DNA of 64,000 nt from Cryomorphaceae bacterium (GCA_003331265.1 QOPV01000003.1:18877-82876); one strand, 5' to 3'; shown: positions 54,312-63,895, numbered from the stretch's first letter. Notes: generated by a model from the letters alone, not told the origin. A program made the numbers and translations.

Positions 54312-54708
54312 GCTCTTTCATTGAATCAAAGACTTGAACTTTCTTCCAAAGATGCTTTGCTTCATCAATAAAAATTAAATGTGTTGGAGCATCTTGATAT
54401 AATCTTTGAGCTTTAAGATTAGAAAATGTTAGTATCATGCAATAATCGTAGGAATTATCTACAACGTCTCTTTTCTCAGTGCTACCAGGTTTCCCTAAAT
54501 GTTTTTTTACTGCAATTTTATTTGTTTTAATTAATTTTTTGATTGCCATTTCAAACTCTGCTCTTTCCTGCTCGTTTTCAGGATTATTTAACCAAAAATA
54601 TACTGAATGTACAAGTGCACCATCAATATAATCAGTTTTTTTTTCAATAGTTTCACAGTTAGTAGTGAATACTAACAAACTTAATAATAGTAACAATTTA
54701 GTTTTCAT
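54304..54708 (-). CDS. Dabb (stress-response alpha/beta-barrel) lipoprotein
   Basis: The N-terminus MKTKLLLLLSLLVFTTNCETIEK carries a lipobox (Cys18). The rest is one Dabb-type dimeric alpha/beta-barrel domain: GALVHSVYFWLNNPENEQERAEFEMAIKKL (strand-helix), VVDNSYDYCMILTFSNLKAQRLYQDAPTHLIFID (strands and helix) and VQVFDSM. Bacterial relatives are usually cytoplasmic, so membrane anchoring is notable and parallels the exported barrel proteins at the start of the window. It is a single-gene unit, divergent from the esterase at 54752. Confidence 0.88.
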   Translation of the reverse strand: MKTKLLLLLSLLVFTTNCETIEKKTDYIDGALVHSVYFWLNNPENEQERAEFEMAIKKLIKTNKIAVKKHLGKPGSTEKRDVVDNSYDYCMILTFSNLKAQRLYQDAPTHLIFIDEAKHLWKKVQVFDSMKEPI

Positions 54709-54751
54709 GTTATGATTTTTAAAATCTAAACTAATTTAGTAATTTTCAATT

Positions 54752-55711
54752 ATGAATATAAAAAAAATATATACGTTAGCCTTTTGCACATTTTTTCTCT
54801 TCAACTTTCTGATTGTATTTTCTCAAAATAAAAAAGAAGTTGAGCCTATAAATATTAATGGAACTACAGCCGACTATGTGAACGAAACCTATGGAGATCA
54901 TCAAAGAAATAAATTTGATATTTGGCTGGCTAAATCAGACAAACCAACTCCACTTGTAATTTATATACATGGAGGTGGTTTTGGTAGTGGAGATAAATCA
55001 AAACATTATAATTCAAAACAATTAGTAAGTTTTTTAGATAAAGGAATTTCTGTTGCTACAATTAATTACAGATTTCAAAAACACAAACCATATGGGATTT
55101 TAGCTAGTTTAAATGATTCGAAAAGATGCCTTCAGTTTATAAGGTATCATGCTGACAAGTACAATATTGATAAAAGTAGGATAGGAATCTACGGATCCTC
55201 AGCGGGTGCTGGCACTTCGCTCTGGATAGCTTTTTCCAATGATATGGCAGATTTAGATAATTCAGATCCTATTCTGCGAGAATCCACAAGAATATCATGT
55301 GTGGGTGCCCTTGCTACTCAAGCAACTTATGATTTTTTTAGATGGCCAGAAATATTAAATCTTCCTGAGGAATTAATGTTAATCGCTAATACTGAAAGAA
55401 GAATTGCAAAAGCTTTTGGACTAAAATATGAGGAAGGAATTGATTTGAAAAGTTACAAGAAAATTATTGAAGAATTAGATTTTTTAGAAAAAATTGATAA
55501 GAATGACCCACCTATGTTTGTTTTTAATAATCAAAAAGGTGGAATTCCTTTGACTAATGGTCAGATGAATCATCATCCTTTGCATGCTAAAGCTTTAAAA
55601 GATAAGGCTGATAGAGAAGGACTAGAATCAGTGGTTTATGCTCCTAAAATTGGAATTTCAAATACTGAAAATATTGATTTAGTAGATTTTTTTAATTCTA
55701 AACTAAACTAA
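54752..55711 (+). CDS. Exported alpha/beta hydrolase (esterase/lipase, BD-FAE-like)
   Basis: This is a serine esterase with signal sequence (residues 1 to about 25, LIVFSQ). The oxyanion-hole motif is VIYIHGGGFGSGDKS and the nucleophile elbow GIYGSSAGAGTSLW, matching the hormone-sensitive-lipase/BD-FAE side of the superfamily. The catalytic acid and histidine are probably in the C-terminal third (around FVFNNQKGG and HHPLHAK). The last codons and stop lie in a CTAAA microsatellite shared with the end of the convergent acylase gene. The ester substrate is unknown. Confidence 0.88.
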   Translation: MNIKKIYTLAFCTFFLFNFLIVFSQNKKEVEPININGTTADYVNETYGDHQRNKFDIWLAKSDKPTPLVIYIHGGGFGSGDKSKHYNSKQLVSFLDKGISVATINYRFQKHKPYGILASLNDSKRCLQFIRYHADKYNIDKSRIGIYGSSAGAGTSLWIAFSNDMADLDNSDPILRESTRISCVGALATQATYDFFRWPEILNLPEELMLIANTERRIAKAFGLKYEEGIDLKSYKKIIEELDFLEKIDKNDPPMFVFNNQKGGIPLTNGQMNHHPLHAKALKDKADREGLESVVYAPKIGISNTENIDLVDFFNSKLN

Positions 55712-55720
55712 ACTAAACTA
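55698..55720. repeat. Pentanucleotide microsatellite (CTAAA)x4.6
   Basis: CTAAACTAAACTAAACTAAACTA supplies the last codons and stop (TAA) of the esterase gene and, on the other strand, the stop (TAG) of the acylase gene. Copy-number slippage would move the esterase stop slightly. Confidence 0.85.
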
Positions 55721-57772
55721 TTTAGGATTATAGGTACGACTAGCGTTGGCGTAAATTTCACTCTTATCAAAGCTCATTTTTTTTGTTTCAAACTTTGAAT
55801 ACATTTCCATTTGATCGCTGTAATGTGGAGAGTTTTCATGGTCACTTGACCCATATGAAATTGAGGACTCAATGTGTGTACCAGTTTTATTAAATTTTAC
55901 CATTTGAATATAAGATTCGCCATGAGTCACTCTTATCTTGCCATCTTTGTATGGAGTGGCATTCATTGCTGTGATTACATCTGGAAGTCCCCAAATGGGG
56001 ATTTCTTTATCTCCTCTTACTAGTTTTTGATAGTCTCCCAACTTAACCTTTGTTGTTTTGAAGTATTTAATCATTTTCTTTTTTACCAATTTGAGATTTT
56101 CATGAATAACTTCTTTACTAAACTTTCTGTTGATGTAGCTTTTATTGTAGTATCTAACTAAGTTATGGTAAAACATAGCGTAAGTTCCTGCTCCAATAGA
56201 TTCTATATCAGTTTTTCTATTCCAATTTTGAATCTCAACCAGTAGATCTTTTATTTCAGGATAATCATCTGGAATCATATTAAATAATTCATTGATGTCC
56301 ATAAAATTATAATTGAATGGCGTTGGAAAAGTGTTATCATATTTTATTTTATTAAAAGCATCGTAATTAATTGAATCATATGAATTTATAAGATTAAAAA
56401 TCCTGGTACTTCTGTTGTTATCATATGTCTCAAAATTCATTGTTTTGGAAAAGTTTTTAGGATTAGGATTTTCATCCAATGAAGTTGACCTAAAAGGACT
56501 ATGGTTGGCGTTGTAAACATAGCCTGATTTTGGATTAATTACCTGTGGAAGTTCTTCTGTTTTATAATATTCAGTCCATAACGTTTGGCTAGTATTTCCT
56601 GGAACAACCCCTTTCCAAAGATATTTTTCACTTCTTTTGGGGATGATCCCATTTGACATGTAGAAAATGGTATCATTTTTATCTGCATAACCAATATTAT
56701 AACCAGGAATCTCATTCATTTTCAAGATATCGTAAAACTCTTTAAAATTTTTAGCTTTATTCATTTTCCACCACTGTTCAAGGCCTCTTATTTTAAACAA
56801 AGCAGGTGTTCTTACAGAGTAATACCCTGTTTTATTTTTTAGCGTAGGTCCATAAACACTTTGGTAATATTTTTTTTTAACCTTGATGTTTAAGCCAAGT
56901 ATTTTGATGAAAGCTTTAGCTTTAAATTTTTTTAATTTAAGAATTTTATCATCAAACTTATATTCTCTTTTATTTACCATTTCTAATTGAAAAACATCTG
57001 TTTTATCAGGGTAGTTTACGGTGTGAGTCCATCCAAGATTTTGATTTGTCCCCGTTAAAATACATGGGGAACCTGCAAATGTAGCTCCAATAATATTTGT
57101 TCCTTCTTCACTTACAAGATGGGCTTCATACCAGGAGGTTGGTCCATCAAGGGGTTGATGAGTATTGATCCCTAAGTAAGTTTCACCATTTTTTGTAATA
57201 TTTGTATTAAAAGCAAATAAATTAGACCCAAGGTTATTCTCTTTAAAAAATGTTAATTCTTTCAAATTATTTTCGACTATAGACCTCACAGCTTTGTCTC
57301 CCTCACTTGATATAAATAATTGTAAGAATGAATATTTAAGCATTTTTTTAGGGTTAATAGGAAATAGTTTTTTTACAAGAACTTGATCTGGATGCTCATC
57401 AGCAAATTTGTTGATTCCTTGAGCGTAACCTTCGGCAATTTTAATGAACTTTAAATCAATTGTATTATATAAACTATCGATGACATAGTCAGATCGAATT
57501 AATTGACTTAAGAAGTCTGCACCAGCACCATTTAATCCCAAATGCTTACTCAACATTCCGTTTCCTGCCAAGTAGGCTTGTTGAATAGTTTTAAAATCAT
57601 CTTCAGAATGTGCCCATGCCAGTCCATAGGCAACTTCAGCATCTGTTTTTCCAAATATGTGAGGAACTCCATATTGATCTCTTATTATTTCAATATTTTT
57701 AGGATTAATCTGTGCAATAAGTGTGTTCAAACTTATCAGTAGAAATAATATATGGAGTTTGGTTGTTTTCAT
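55718..57772 (-). CDS. Penicillin-acylase family Ntn-hydrolase, exported
   Basis: This is an amide hydrolase of the Ntn type (penicillin G acylase, aculeacin or AHL acylase group). The signal peptide ends LIAQ at about residue 21. The alpha chain begins NIEIIRDQYGVPHIFGKTDAEVAYGLAWAHSEDDF. The autocatalytic site is NNLGSNLFAFN, placing the nucleophile at Ser183, followed by GINTHQPLDGP and GATFAGSPCILTGTNQNLGW of the beta chain. HGESYIQMVKF and SYGSSDHENSPHYSDQ are typical C-terminal motifs. At 684 residues it is complete. Substrates range from beta-lactams to acyl-homoserine lactones or lipopeptides, and the sequence alone does not decide among them. Confidence 0.94.
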   Translation of the reverse strand: MKTTKLHILFLLISLNTLIAQINPKNIEIIRDQYGVPHIFGKTDAEVAYGLAWAHSEDDFKTIQQAYLAGNGMLSKHLGLNGAGADFLSQLIRSDYVIDSLYNTIDLKFIKIAEGYAQGINKFADEHPDQVLVKKLFPINPKKMLKYSFLQLFISSEGDKAVRSIVENNLKELTFFKENNLGSNLFAFNTNITKNGETYLGINTHQPLDGPTSWYEAHLVSEEGTNIIGATFAGSPCILTGTNQNLGWTHTVNYPDKTDVFQLEMVNKREYKFDDKILKLKKFKAKAFIKILGLNIKVKKKYYQSVYGPTLKNKTGYYSVRTPALFKIRGLEQWWKMNKAKNFKEFYDILKMNEIPGYNIGYADKNDTIFYMSNGIIPKRSEKYLWKGVVPGNTSQTLWTEYYKTEELPQVINPKSGYVYNANHSPFRSTSLDENPNPKNFSKTMNFETYDNNRSTRIFNLINSYDSINYDAFNKIKYDNTFPTPFNYNFMDINELFNMIPDDYPEIKDLLVEIQNWNRKTDIESIGAGTYAMFYHNLVRYYNKSYINRKFSKEVIHENLKLVKKKMIKYFKTTKVKLGDYQKLVRGDKEIPIWGLPDVITAMNATPYKDGKIRVTHGESYIQMVKFNKTGTHIESSISYGSSDHENSPHYSDQMEMYSKFETKKMSFDKSEIYANASRTYNPK

Positions 57773-57865
57773 GATATATATAAAGCAATAATCATACCAA
57801 CAAGAGAGATGTTGATTTAAATTTCTTAAGTAAAAATAATCATATATTAGTAATAACTTTTACTT

Positions 57866-58225
57866 ATGATAGGATTTATTAAAGGAAGAACAAAAGCTGT
57901 TTATTACTCAATTAAAGGGGCTCTATATTTAATTAGAACTGAGCATTCAATTCGAGCTCAATTGTTTTTTTCAATTTGTTTTATTCTTGCTGGATTTTAT
58001 TTTGATATTTCAAAAATGGAATGGTTGTTTCAAATTTCGGCTATTTGTTTAGTGTTGTCTACAGAATCCTTAAATACAGCTATTGAAAAAGTGGCTGATT
58101 TTATACATCCTGATCATAATGAAAAAATTGGTATTATTAAAGATATTTCAGCTGGAGCAGTATTCTTTTCCGCTGTTTTTGCCATTATAACTGCTTTAAT
58201 TATATATTACCCTAAACTTATTTAA
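57866..58225 (+). CDS. dgkA: Diacylglycerol/undecaprenol kinase DgkA
   Basis: This small inner-membrane kinase phosphorylates diacylglycerol or undecaprenol. The family hallmark ESLNTAIEKVADF is present, preceded by RTEHSIRAQLFFS and followed by KDISAGAVFFSAVFAIITALII, giving three membrane helices in 119 residues. It probably recycles lipid intermediates of envelope synthesis. Its 3' end overlaps the convergent pterin dehydratase gene by 8 bases. Confidence 0.95.
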   Translation: MIGFIKGRTKAVYYSIKGALYLIRTEHSIRAQLFFSICFILAGFYFDISKMEWLFQISAICLVLSTESLNTAIEKVADFIHPDHNEKIGIIKDISAGAVFFSAVFAIITALIIYYPKLI

Positions 58226-58493
58226 ATTTCTCATATAATTTATCAATCCTTTTTGCTAATAAATAATCTAATTTACTCAGGCTGTTAGTGTCATGGGTCC
58301 ATAGAGTTATTTTTAATTGATTATATGAATTAGTCCAAGTAGGGTGGTGGTTAATTTCCTCTGCTACAAGTGCAATTTCATTCATAAAATTAAAAGTTAT
58401 TATGAAATTTTTGAATTTAAAAGATCTAATGAGTTTGTTGTTTTCTAACAACCATTGATTACTTATTTCTTCGTACTCTGTATTATTATCCAT
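58218..58493 (-). CDS. phhB: Pterin-4a-carbinolamine dehydratase (PCD)
   Basis: This enzyme dehydrates 4a-hydroxytetrahydrobiopterin, recycling the cofactor of aromatic amino-acid hydroxylases. The PCD signature is AEEINHHPTWTNSYNQLKITLWTHD, with the three active-site histidines HH and H at the expected spacing, and the length (91 residues) is normal. No phenylalanine hydroxylase gene is in the window. It lies 6 bases after the steroid-reductase-like gene, so they are in one transcription unit, and it overlaps the convergent dgkA by 8 bases. Confidence 0.93.
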   Translation of the reverse strand: MDNNTEYEEISNQWLLENNKLIRSFKFKNFIITFNFMNEIALVAEEINHHPTWTNSYNQLKITLWTHDTNSLSKLDYLLAKRIDKLYEKFK

Positions 58494-58499
58494 TATTTT

Positions 58500-59240
58500 T
58501 TAGATTAGTTTAGGGATTATTGCTTTTCTTTTAATTGGGTAGTCTTTAAACTTGTCTTTGTACCAATTATGATGTGAAATTGCTCTTGGAACCAAGTTAA
58601 TAAATGTCCATACAAAAAACGAAAAGCTTCCAATATTAAAAGTCATTAAAGCAAAGCCAAACCATTCTACGAGTTCCCCAAAGAAGTTAGGACATGAAAT
58701 ATAATTGAAAAGTCCTCCTTTGGGAATTACATATTTATTGACTTCATTTTCTTTTCTTAAACTAACCAATTGATTATCTGACCATATGTTTATAATTAAT
58801 CCACCAATAAAAAAGAATAGTCCAATTAATAACATACTTATATTAATATTAGTATAATCTGTTTTTATAAGAAAGTAACCGTTAACTAATCCATTTATAA
58901 TATTAAAAAAAATAGCTGATAAAGCTATTATTAAAGGCATTTCTTTTCCTTTTGTTTTTATTCTTAGGGGATATATGATTGTTCGATTAAAATAATGAAA
59001 AATCCATAGGGATATAAAGACTGTATTTAAGCTATATAAACTAGGAGTGTATGTAAAATAGAGTGTAGGACACACCAGTAGAGCAGGAAGCTCCATTAAT
59101 ATCCATCCGGTTTTATTTGGTATTGTTTTCCCCCATTTTTTACTTGAATGTCGTCCGTAGGGGGCCTTATAATTTAGTATTATTGGGAACAGAACTAATC
59201 CTATTAAAATCCATATAGCAGTAAGAGTATAAATATCCAT
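58500..59240 (-). CDS. Steroid 5-alpha-reductase family membrane protein
   Basis: This integral membrane protein has about seven helices in 246 residues. The C-terminal signature of the family is clear: GLFNYISCPNFFGELVEWFGFALMTF and ISHHNWYKDKFKDYPIKRKAIIP, with the NADPH-binding P-N-x2-E and the Y-x6-Y-P pattern. PYGRHSSKKWGKTIPNKTGWILMELPALL matches the N-terminal substrate region. Bacterial members probably reduce an unsaturated lipid or sterol-like compound; the actual substrate is unknown. It is cotranscribed with the PCD gene. Confidence 0.92.
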   Translation of the reverse strand: MDIYTLTAIWILIGLVLFPIILNYKAPYGRHSSKKWGKTIPNKTGWILMELPALLVCPTLYFTYTPSLYSLNTVFISLWIFHYFNRTIIYPLRIKTKGKEMPLIIALSAIFFNIINGLVNGYFLIKTDYTNINISMLLIGLFFFIGGLIINIWSDNQLVSLRKENEVNKYVIPKGGLFNYISCPNFFGELVEWFGFALMTFNIGSFSFFVWTFINLVPRAISHHNWYKDKFKDYPIKRKAIIPKLI

Positions 59241-59247
59241 ATTAAAT

Positions 59248-59276
59248 GAAAAAACCCGCTAATAAAAGCGGGTTTT
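59248..59276 (-). terminator. Rho-independent terminator of the susC-susD operon
   Basis: ACCCGCT-AATAAA-AGCGGGT forms a GC-rich 7-bp stem, extended by A-T pairs, with a run of six T on the minus strand. It lies 28 bases after the susD-like stop. Confidence 0.88.
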
Positions 59277-59303
59277 AATAAATATCTTGGTTAGATTAAG
59301 ATA

Positions 59304-60737
59304 TTAGTATCCGTAGTTTTGAACCATGTTAGGGTTAGCATTTAACTCAGATTGATAAATTGGCATTGCTGTATTATAATCACCATATGCTGGTGTCGTT
59401 CCAGTTTTATCATCATTAAGTTGCTTAGTTGAATCAATAAGCGGCATTCCTTGACCAGTTCTTAGTAAGTCATCATATCTCAATCCTTCACAATAAAATT
59501 CCTTTCTTCTTTCTTGAAGAATATTATCTAGAGTTGCAGAAGCATAATAATTTGCTCCTAAACCTCTGATTGCAGGAATATTATTCAGGTAAGTTAAAGC
59601 AGTTGCAGCATCTCCACCTCTTAGCATAGCTTCAGCGTAGATTAGGTGCATTTCTTCAACTCTAATAATTGTAACGTTATCAGTACCTGTCATAGTAGGG
59701 AATTTACCTAAAACTGTTGGGTAACCTTGAGCTGTACCTACCATATTAGATGCAAATCTTACATCAGCTGCATCAGCGATATCATAAAGATCAGGATTAG
59801 TTCCAGTTCCAGTAAGAATTCTTACATCTCCATAAGATGTTCCTCTTAAAATATAAGCAATTCCATTAATTCCAGGGTTATCAGAACCTGACATTGCAAT
59901 CTCTAATAAGGAGTTGCTGGCATTATCAGTAGTATAAGACGCTGCAAATCCAGCTGCGCTAACAGGTGACTTTCCAGAGTTGTCAATTACCCATTTTGCC
60001 ATAGTACCAGCTGTAGCGTATAAACTACTGTCTACAGAACCTGCATACAATAATGCTCTAGCACCAACTGCATAAGCTCCAGCAAGTGTCATGTAACTAG
60101 ACGAAACTGGTTGAGTCCACCCAGACATCATAGCAATTCCTGTTGTAATATCAGCAGTAATATCAGCTACATTTGAACCAACTGTTCCTCTAGCAGGTGA
60201 CAGGTTTTCGGGAACCTTGTATGTTTTCACATATGGAACTCCTAAAGAACTACCACCACCTTGACCAGTAATAAAATGTTGACCATAGGCTTTTAATAAA
60301 TCGAAGTGCACTAATGCTCTTAAGGCATGAGCTTGACCTTGTATGAAGGATATTCCATTTTGATCACCTTCAAGGGAAGCAGCATCAGCCCCAATAACTA
60401 TATTACAAATTGCAATTACTGAATAATATTGAGACCATGAACCAGCTCCTTGAGAACTATAATCCATTGAAGAACTTGCAAATCTACCAGAGTTCATGTT
60501 TGAGTACATGTTATCTGTTCTAACATCTCCATCAATAATTTGATTTCTTCCATAGTAACCAGAAGCTGCCATTCTATCGTAGGCACTATTAAGTACAGAC
60601 CCTAAATCGGCTTCGCTCTTAATACCAGATGCTAAATCTTTATCTAGAGATAATACAGGCTCTAGATCTTCATCTCCACAGGAAACAATAATTGTTGCCG
60701 CGAAGAAAAATAGTAAGTATTTTTTTATATTTTTCAT
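59304..60737 (-). CDS. SusD/RagB-family surface glycan-binding lipoprotein
   Basis: SusD-like lipoproteins form the lid over a SusC-like channel and bind the incoming oligomer. The lipobox is ATIIVSCGDEDLEP, with acidic residues after Cys20 that fit a surface-export signal. Typical motifs: LGSVLNSAYDRMAASGYYGRNQ, GQAHALRALVHFDLLKAYG, and near the end RVEEMHLIYAEAMLRGGD, ALTYLNNIPAIRG and LDNILQERRKEFYCEGLRYDDLLRTG. The length of 477 residues is normal. It starts 4 bases after the SusC-like stop. No glycosidase or regulator is adjacent within the window, so the ligand is undetermined. Confidence 0.96.
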   Translation of the reverse strand: MKNIKKYLLFFFAATIIVSCGDEDLEPVLSLDKDLASGIKSEADLGSVLNSAYDRMAASGYYGRNQIIDGDVRTDNMYSNMNSGRFASSSMDYSSQGAGSWSQYYSVIAICNIVIGADAASLEGDQNGISFIQGQAHALRALVHFDLLKAYGQHFITGQGGGSSLGVPYVKTYKVPENLSPARGTVGSNVADITADITTGIAMMSGWTQPVSSSYMTLAGAYAVGARALLYAGSVDSSLYATAGTMAKWVIDNSGKSPVSAAGFAASYTTDNASNSLLEIAMSGSDNPGINGIAYILRGTSYGDVRILTGTGTNPDLYDIADAADVRFASNMVGTAQGYPTVLGKFPTMTGTDNVTIIRVEEMHLIYAEAMLRGGDAATALTYLNNIPAIRGLGANYYASATLDNILQERRKEFYCEGLRYDDLLRTGQGMPLIDSTKQLNDDKTGTTPAYGDYNTAMPIYQSELNANPNMVQNYGY

Positions 60738-60741
60738 ATTA

Positions 60742-63700
60742 TTAAAATTTTAAGTTTACACCGAATGAAACAGACTTTAATGGTGGAGTATAAATTTCCC
60801 ACGATCCACTATTTCTAATTTCAGGGTCTACTGTTAAACCTGGATCTTTAGTCCAAGTAAATAGGTTTAAACCTCTTGCACTAAATGATACATTGTCAAA
60901 TCCTAGTCTGTTAGCTATGTTTTGAGGTAAGTTATAACCAACTACAACATCTCTAAGTCTTACAAAGTCTCCATCATGTAAAAATCTAGTAGTAGTTCCA
61001 GATCCAGTAGCAGAAGTACTAGTACTCCATCTCATTCTTGGAACATCTGTAATATCACCAGGCTTTTGCCATCTTTCCATTAGCTTCTGAGCACCTTGGT
61101 AATATCTAACTGAAAGTAATCCAGTATTTTCTGAATACCAACTCCATCTTTCAAATACTTTGTGTCCACCTGCAAAATACAAGTTTCCATCTACATAGAA
61201 GTTTTTATAAGACAATCTAGTACCAAGTCCCCCAGAGTAAGTTGGAATTCTATCTCCTTGAACCATTTGAGAAGCTTCGTTGTAACTATTTACTATCTCC
61301 ATACTTGGATCGGTTGCACCACCTTTGTAGTATCTTGGATCTCCTGTAGCAGAATCTACTCCAGCCCATCCTCTAATATACCAGACACCCATTGGCTCTC
61401 CAACTCTAGTTCTGTTGTAAAATCCGTCCAAGTTAATATCTGTACCATCAGCTCTTTTTGCTAATGTTAATACTTCGTTATCATTGGTAGCATAGTTAGA
61501 ATATACATTCCAAGTGAAGTCTCCTAATTTCAAGACATCTGCTGAAATTTCAATTTCAATTCCCTTATTTTCAACTTCACCAACATTTTGTGTTTGAGAA
61601 CTGTGTCCAGATGTTGTTGACAAAGGAACACTTTGAAGTAAGTCGTTAGTGTTCTTGTTATAGTAACCTATCGTTCCAGAAACTCTATTACCTAGGATTG
61701 AGAAATCAAGACCAATATCGTATAGTGTCTGCTTTTCCCAAGAGAATAATAGATTTCCAAAAGTAGATGGATAAACAGCTCCTTGGTCGTTATAACTAGC
61801 ACTGTATCCAAATAAAGATTGGTACTGATTTAATCCAACTCCATTGTTTCCTGTTTCTCCAATAGAAGCTCTAAGTTTTAAGTTGTTAATCCAGTCATTG
61901 TCTTGTAACCAGCTTTCTTGGGTTATGTTCCAAGCTAAACCAGCCGACCAGAAATTACCAAATCTATTTCCGCTAGAAAATCTTGAAGATCCATCTCTTT
62001 TAAAAGAAAAATCAGCAACATATTTGTCTTTAAACGTATAGTTTAATAAAGCTAAGTAAGAAAGCTCTTTCCAATCAGAAAAACCTCCACTAGCAGATTG
62101 GTCAGTTCCAAAACTACTTACATAGTATAGTCCTTCAGCAGGTACATTGTAACCGCTTGAAGAGTTGTTAGTGTTTTTACTTCTTCCAAATGCCATTTGC
62201 ACAGTAGCAGCAATATTATGGTCATTTGCTATAGTTTTAACATAATCCAAAGTTTGAGTAGAAAACCATGTAAAGTTTCTAGAAGTGTTTTGGTATGCGT
62301 ATCCACCTCTAGTTCTACCATCACCATGATTAGGGTCTCTAAATTCATGAGAAACTCCTAATAAGAAGTCAATAGCATATCTAGTTCTGAATTTAAGATC
62401 ATCAGTAATCCTATAAGTAACACTAGTATTGGAAATTGCTCTAGTACCGTCATTTTGCTGAATATTTTTTTCAGCTAAATAAAGCGTGTTAAATACACTT
62501 GTACTTAGGCCAATATTCCATGATCCATCAGCATTCTTTGGTTGTTGGAACGGACTCATAAATATTCTATTTGCTTGAGGAGCACCAAAATATGAACCAC
62601 CCTCATGAATACCGTTTTGAATTGAGTTAGAAACTCTATTTGAAGTGTTTATATCAATTTTTCCTGCCTTTCTTCTGTACGTGAAAGAACCACTTACTTG
62701 CTCGTAATCTGTACCAACAGATGTTCCAACAGTATTTTTATATCCAACTGACATTCTAAAGTTTTCCTGAGCAGATCCACCTGAGGCAGAAAGATCGTAA
62801 GATTGGTAAGGAGCGTCTTTTACTTTAATAAGTTCTTCCCAATTACCATCCACTCTTCCTCCAGCATCCCATGCAGCAGCACCAGCGAAATTAGCAAGAG
62901 CGTAATTAGTAGCTCTCTCTTTAGTCCATCCGTAATCATTAATTAAAGTTTCAGCACCAAGTTCAAGTCTTTGCTCACCAGTTAACATTGGTCTTTCATC
63001 TCTGGCATAGTTTTGAAAACCATATTGACTAGTTAAGTTGTACTTGACCTCTCCTGCTGATCCTCCTTTTGTAGTAATTACAATTACACCATTAGAACCT
63101 CTAGCACCATATGGAGCAGTAGCAGACGCATCTTTAAGTACAGTAATACTTTCGATATCTGAAGCGTTAACCATAGATAAGACACCCATGTCTGTTAAAA
63201 GAGGACTAATTGATCCATTGTTAACAGGAACTCCATCAATTACAAATAAAGGAGCGTTAGATCCTGAAATTGATCCCTCACCTCTAATTCTAATGTCTTG
63301 AGGAGCACCAGGTGTACCTGATTGCGTAGTAACTCTAAGACCTGCAACACGCCCTTGAAGAGCTTGATCAGGAGAACTTAATGCAACACCCTCAATCAAT
63401 TCGGAGTCAATTACTACAGCACTACTTGTTAATCTTTTACGATCCCTTGTAGTAATACCTGTAACAACTACCTCATCAAGTTCGTTGCTTGAGTTAAGTT
63501 GAACATTAATTTTGTTTGAATTTCCAACAGTAACAGATTTACTTTCAAATCCTACAAAACTGAAGACTAAAACGTCACCTTCAGATGCAGAAATTGAATA
63601 GTTACCATCAAAATCAGTAGTGACACCATTATTTGTGCCCTCTACAATTACTGTTGCCCCAGGAAGTGCTAAACTCATATCATCGGAAACATTACCGGTA

Positions 63701-63774
63701 ATAGTGTTTTGAGCAAAACCTAGATACGACACAATCATAAATGAAAGTGTCATAAATAATTTGAATTGTTTCAT
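60742..63774 (-). CDS. SusC/RagA-family TonB-dependent outer-membrane transporter
   Basis: SusC-like transporters import oligomers in partnership with SusD. The signal peptide ends LGFAQ. Residues about 22-105 form the carboxypeptidase-regulatory-like domain (TITGNVSDDMSLALPGATVI), followed by the TonB box/plug region (LDEVVVTGITTRDRKRLTSS, ALQGRVAGLRVTTQSGTPGA, LFVIDGVPVNNG, ITVLKDASATAPYGARGSNG) and a large barrel. The last residue is Phe (SFGVNLKF), as needed for barrel assembly. At 1010 residues it is complete. Codon usage in this pair looks more GC-biased than in neighbours, suggesting high expression. The upstream region holds candidate operator F. Confidence 0.97.
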   Translation of the reverse strand: MKQFKLFMTLSFMIVSYLGFAQNTITGNVSDDMSLALPGATVIVEGTNNGVTTDFDGNYSISASEGDVLVFSFVGFESKSVTVGNSNKINVQLNSSNELDEVVVTGITTRDRKRLTSSAVVIDSELIEGVALSSPDQALQGRVAGLRVTTQSGTPGAPQDIRIRGEGSISGSNAPLFVIDGVPVNNGSISPLLTDMGVLSMVNASDIESITVLKDASATAPYGARGSNGVIVITTKGGSAGEVKYNLTSQYGFQNYARDERPMLTGEQRLELGAETLINDYGWTKERATNYALANFAGAAAWDAGGRVDGNWEELIKVKDAPYQSYDLSASGGSAQENFRMSVGYKNTVGTSVGTDYEQVSGSFTYRRKAGKIDINTSNRVSNSIQNGIHEGGSYFGAPQANRIFMSPFQQPKNADGSWNIGLSTSVFNTLYLAEKNIQQNDGTRAISNTSVTYRITDDLKFRTRYAIDFLLGVSHEFRDPNHGDGRTRGGYAYQNTSRNFTWFSTQTLDYVKTIANDHNIAATVQMAFGRSKNTNNSSSGYNVPAEGLYYVSSFGTDQSASGGFSDWKELSYLALLNYTFKDKYVADFSFKRDGSSRFSSGNRFGNFWSAGLAWNITQESWLQDNDWINNLKLRASIGETGNNGVGLNQYQSLFGYSASYNDQGAVYPSTFGNLLFSWEKQTLYDIGLDFSILGNRVSGTIGYYNKNTNDLLQSVPLSTTSGHSSQTQNVGEVENKGIEIEISADVLKLGDFTWNVYSNYATNDNEVLTLAKRADGTDINLDGFYNRTRVGEPMGVWYIRGWAGVDSATGDPRYYKGGATDPSMEIVNSYNEASQMVQGDRIPTYSGGLGTRLSYKNFYVDGNLYFAGGHKVFERWSWYSENTGLLSVRYYQGAQKLMERWQKPGDITDVPRMRWSTSTSATGSGTTTRFLHDGDFVRLRDVVVGYNLPQNIANRLGFDNVSFSARGLNLFTWTKDPGLTVDPEIRNSGSWEIYTPPLKSVSFGVNLKF

Positions 63775-63895
63775 ATGTTTATTTTTGATTATCTAACAAA
63801 TATGTTAAATTAAAGTTAAATAGAAAAGTTTTTTCTAACAAAAAATCATCATATCCATAACTAGGAGCATAAATTTTTATCAAATTCACAAAAAA

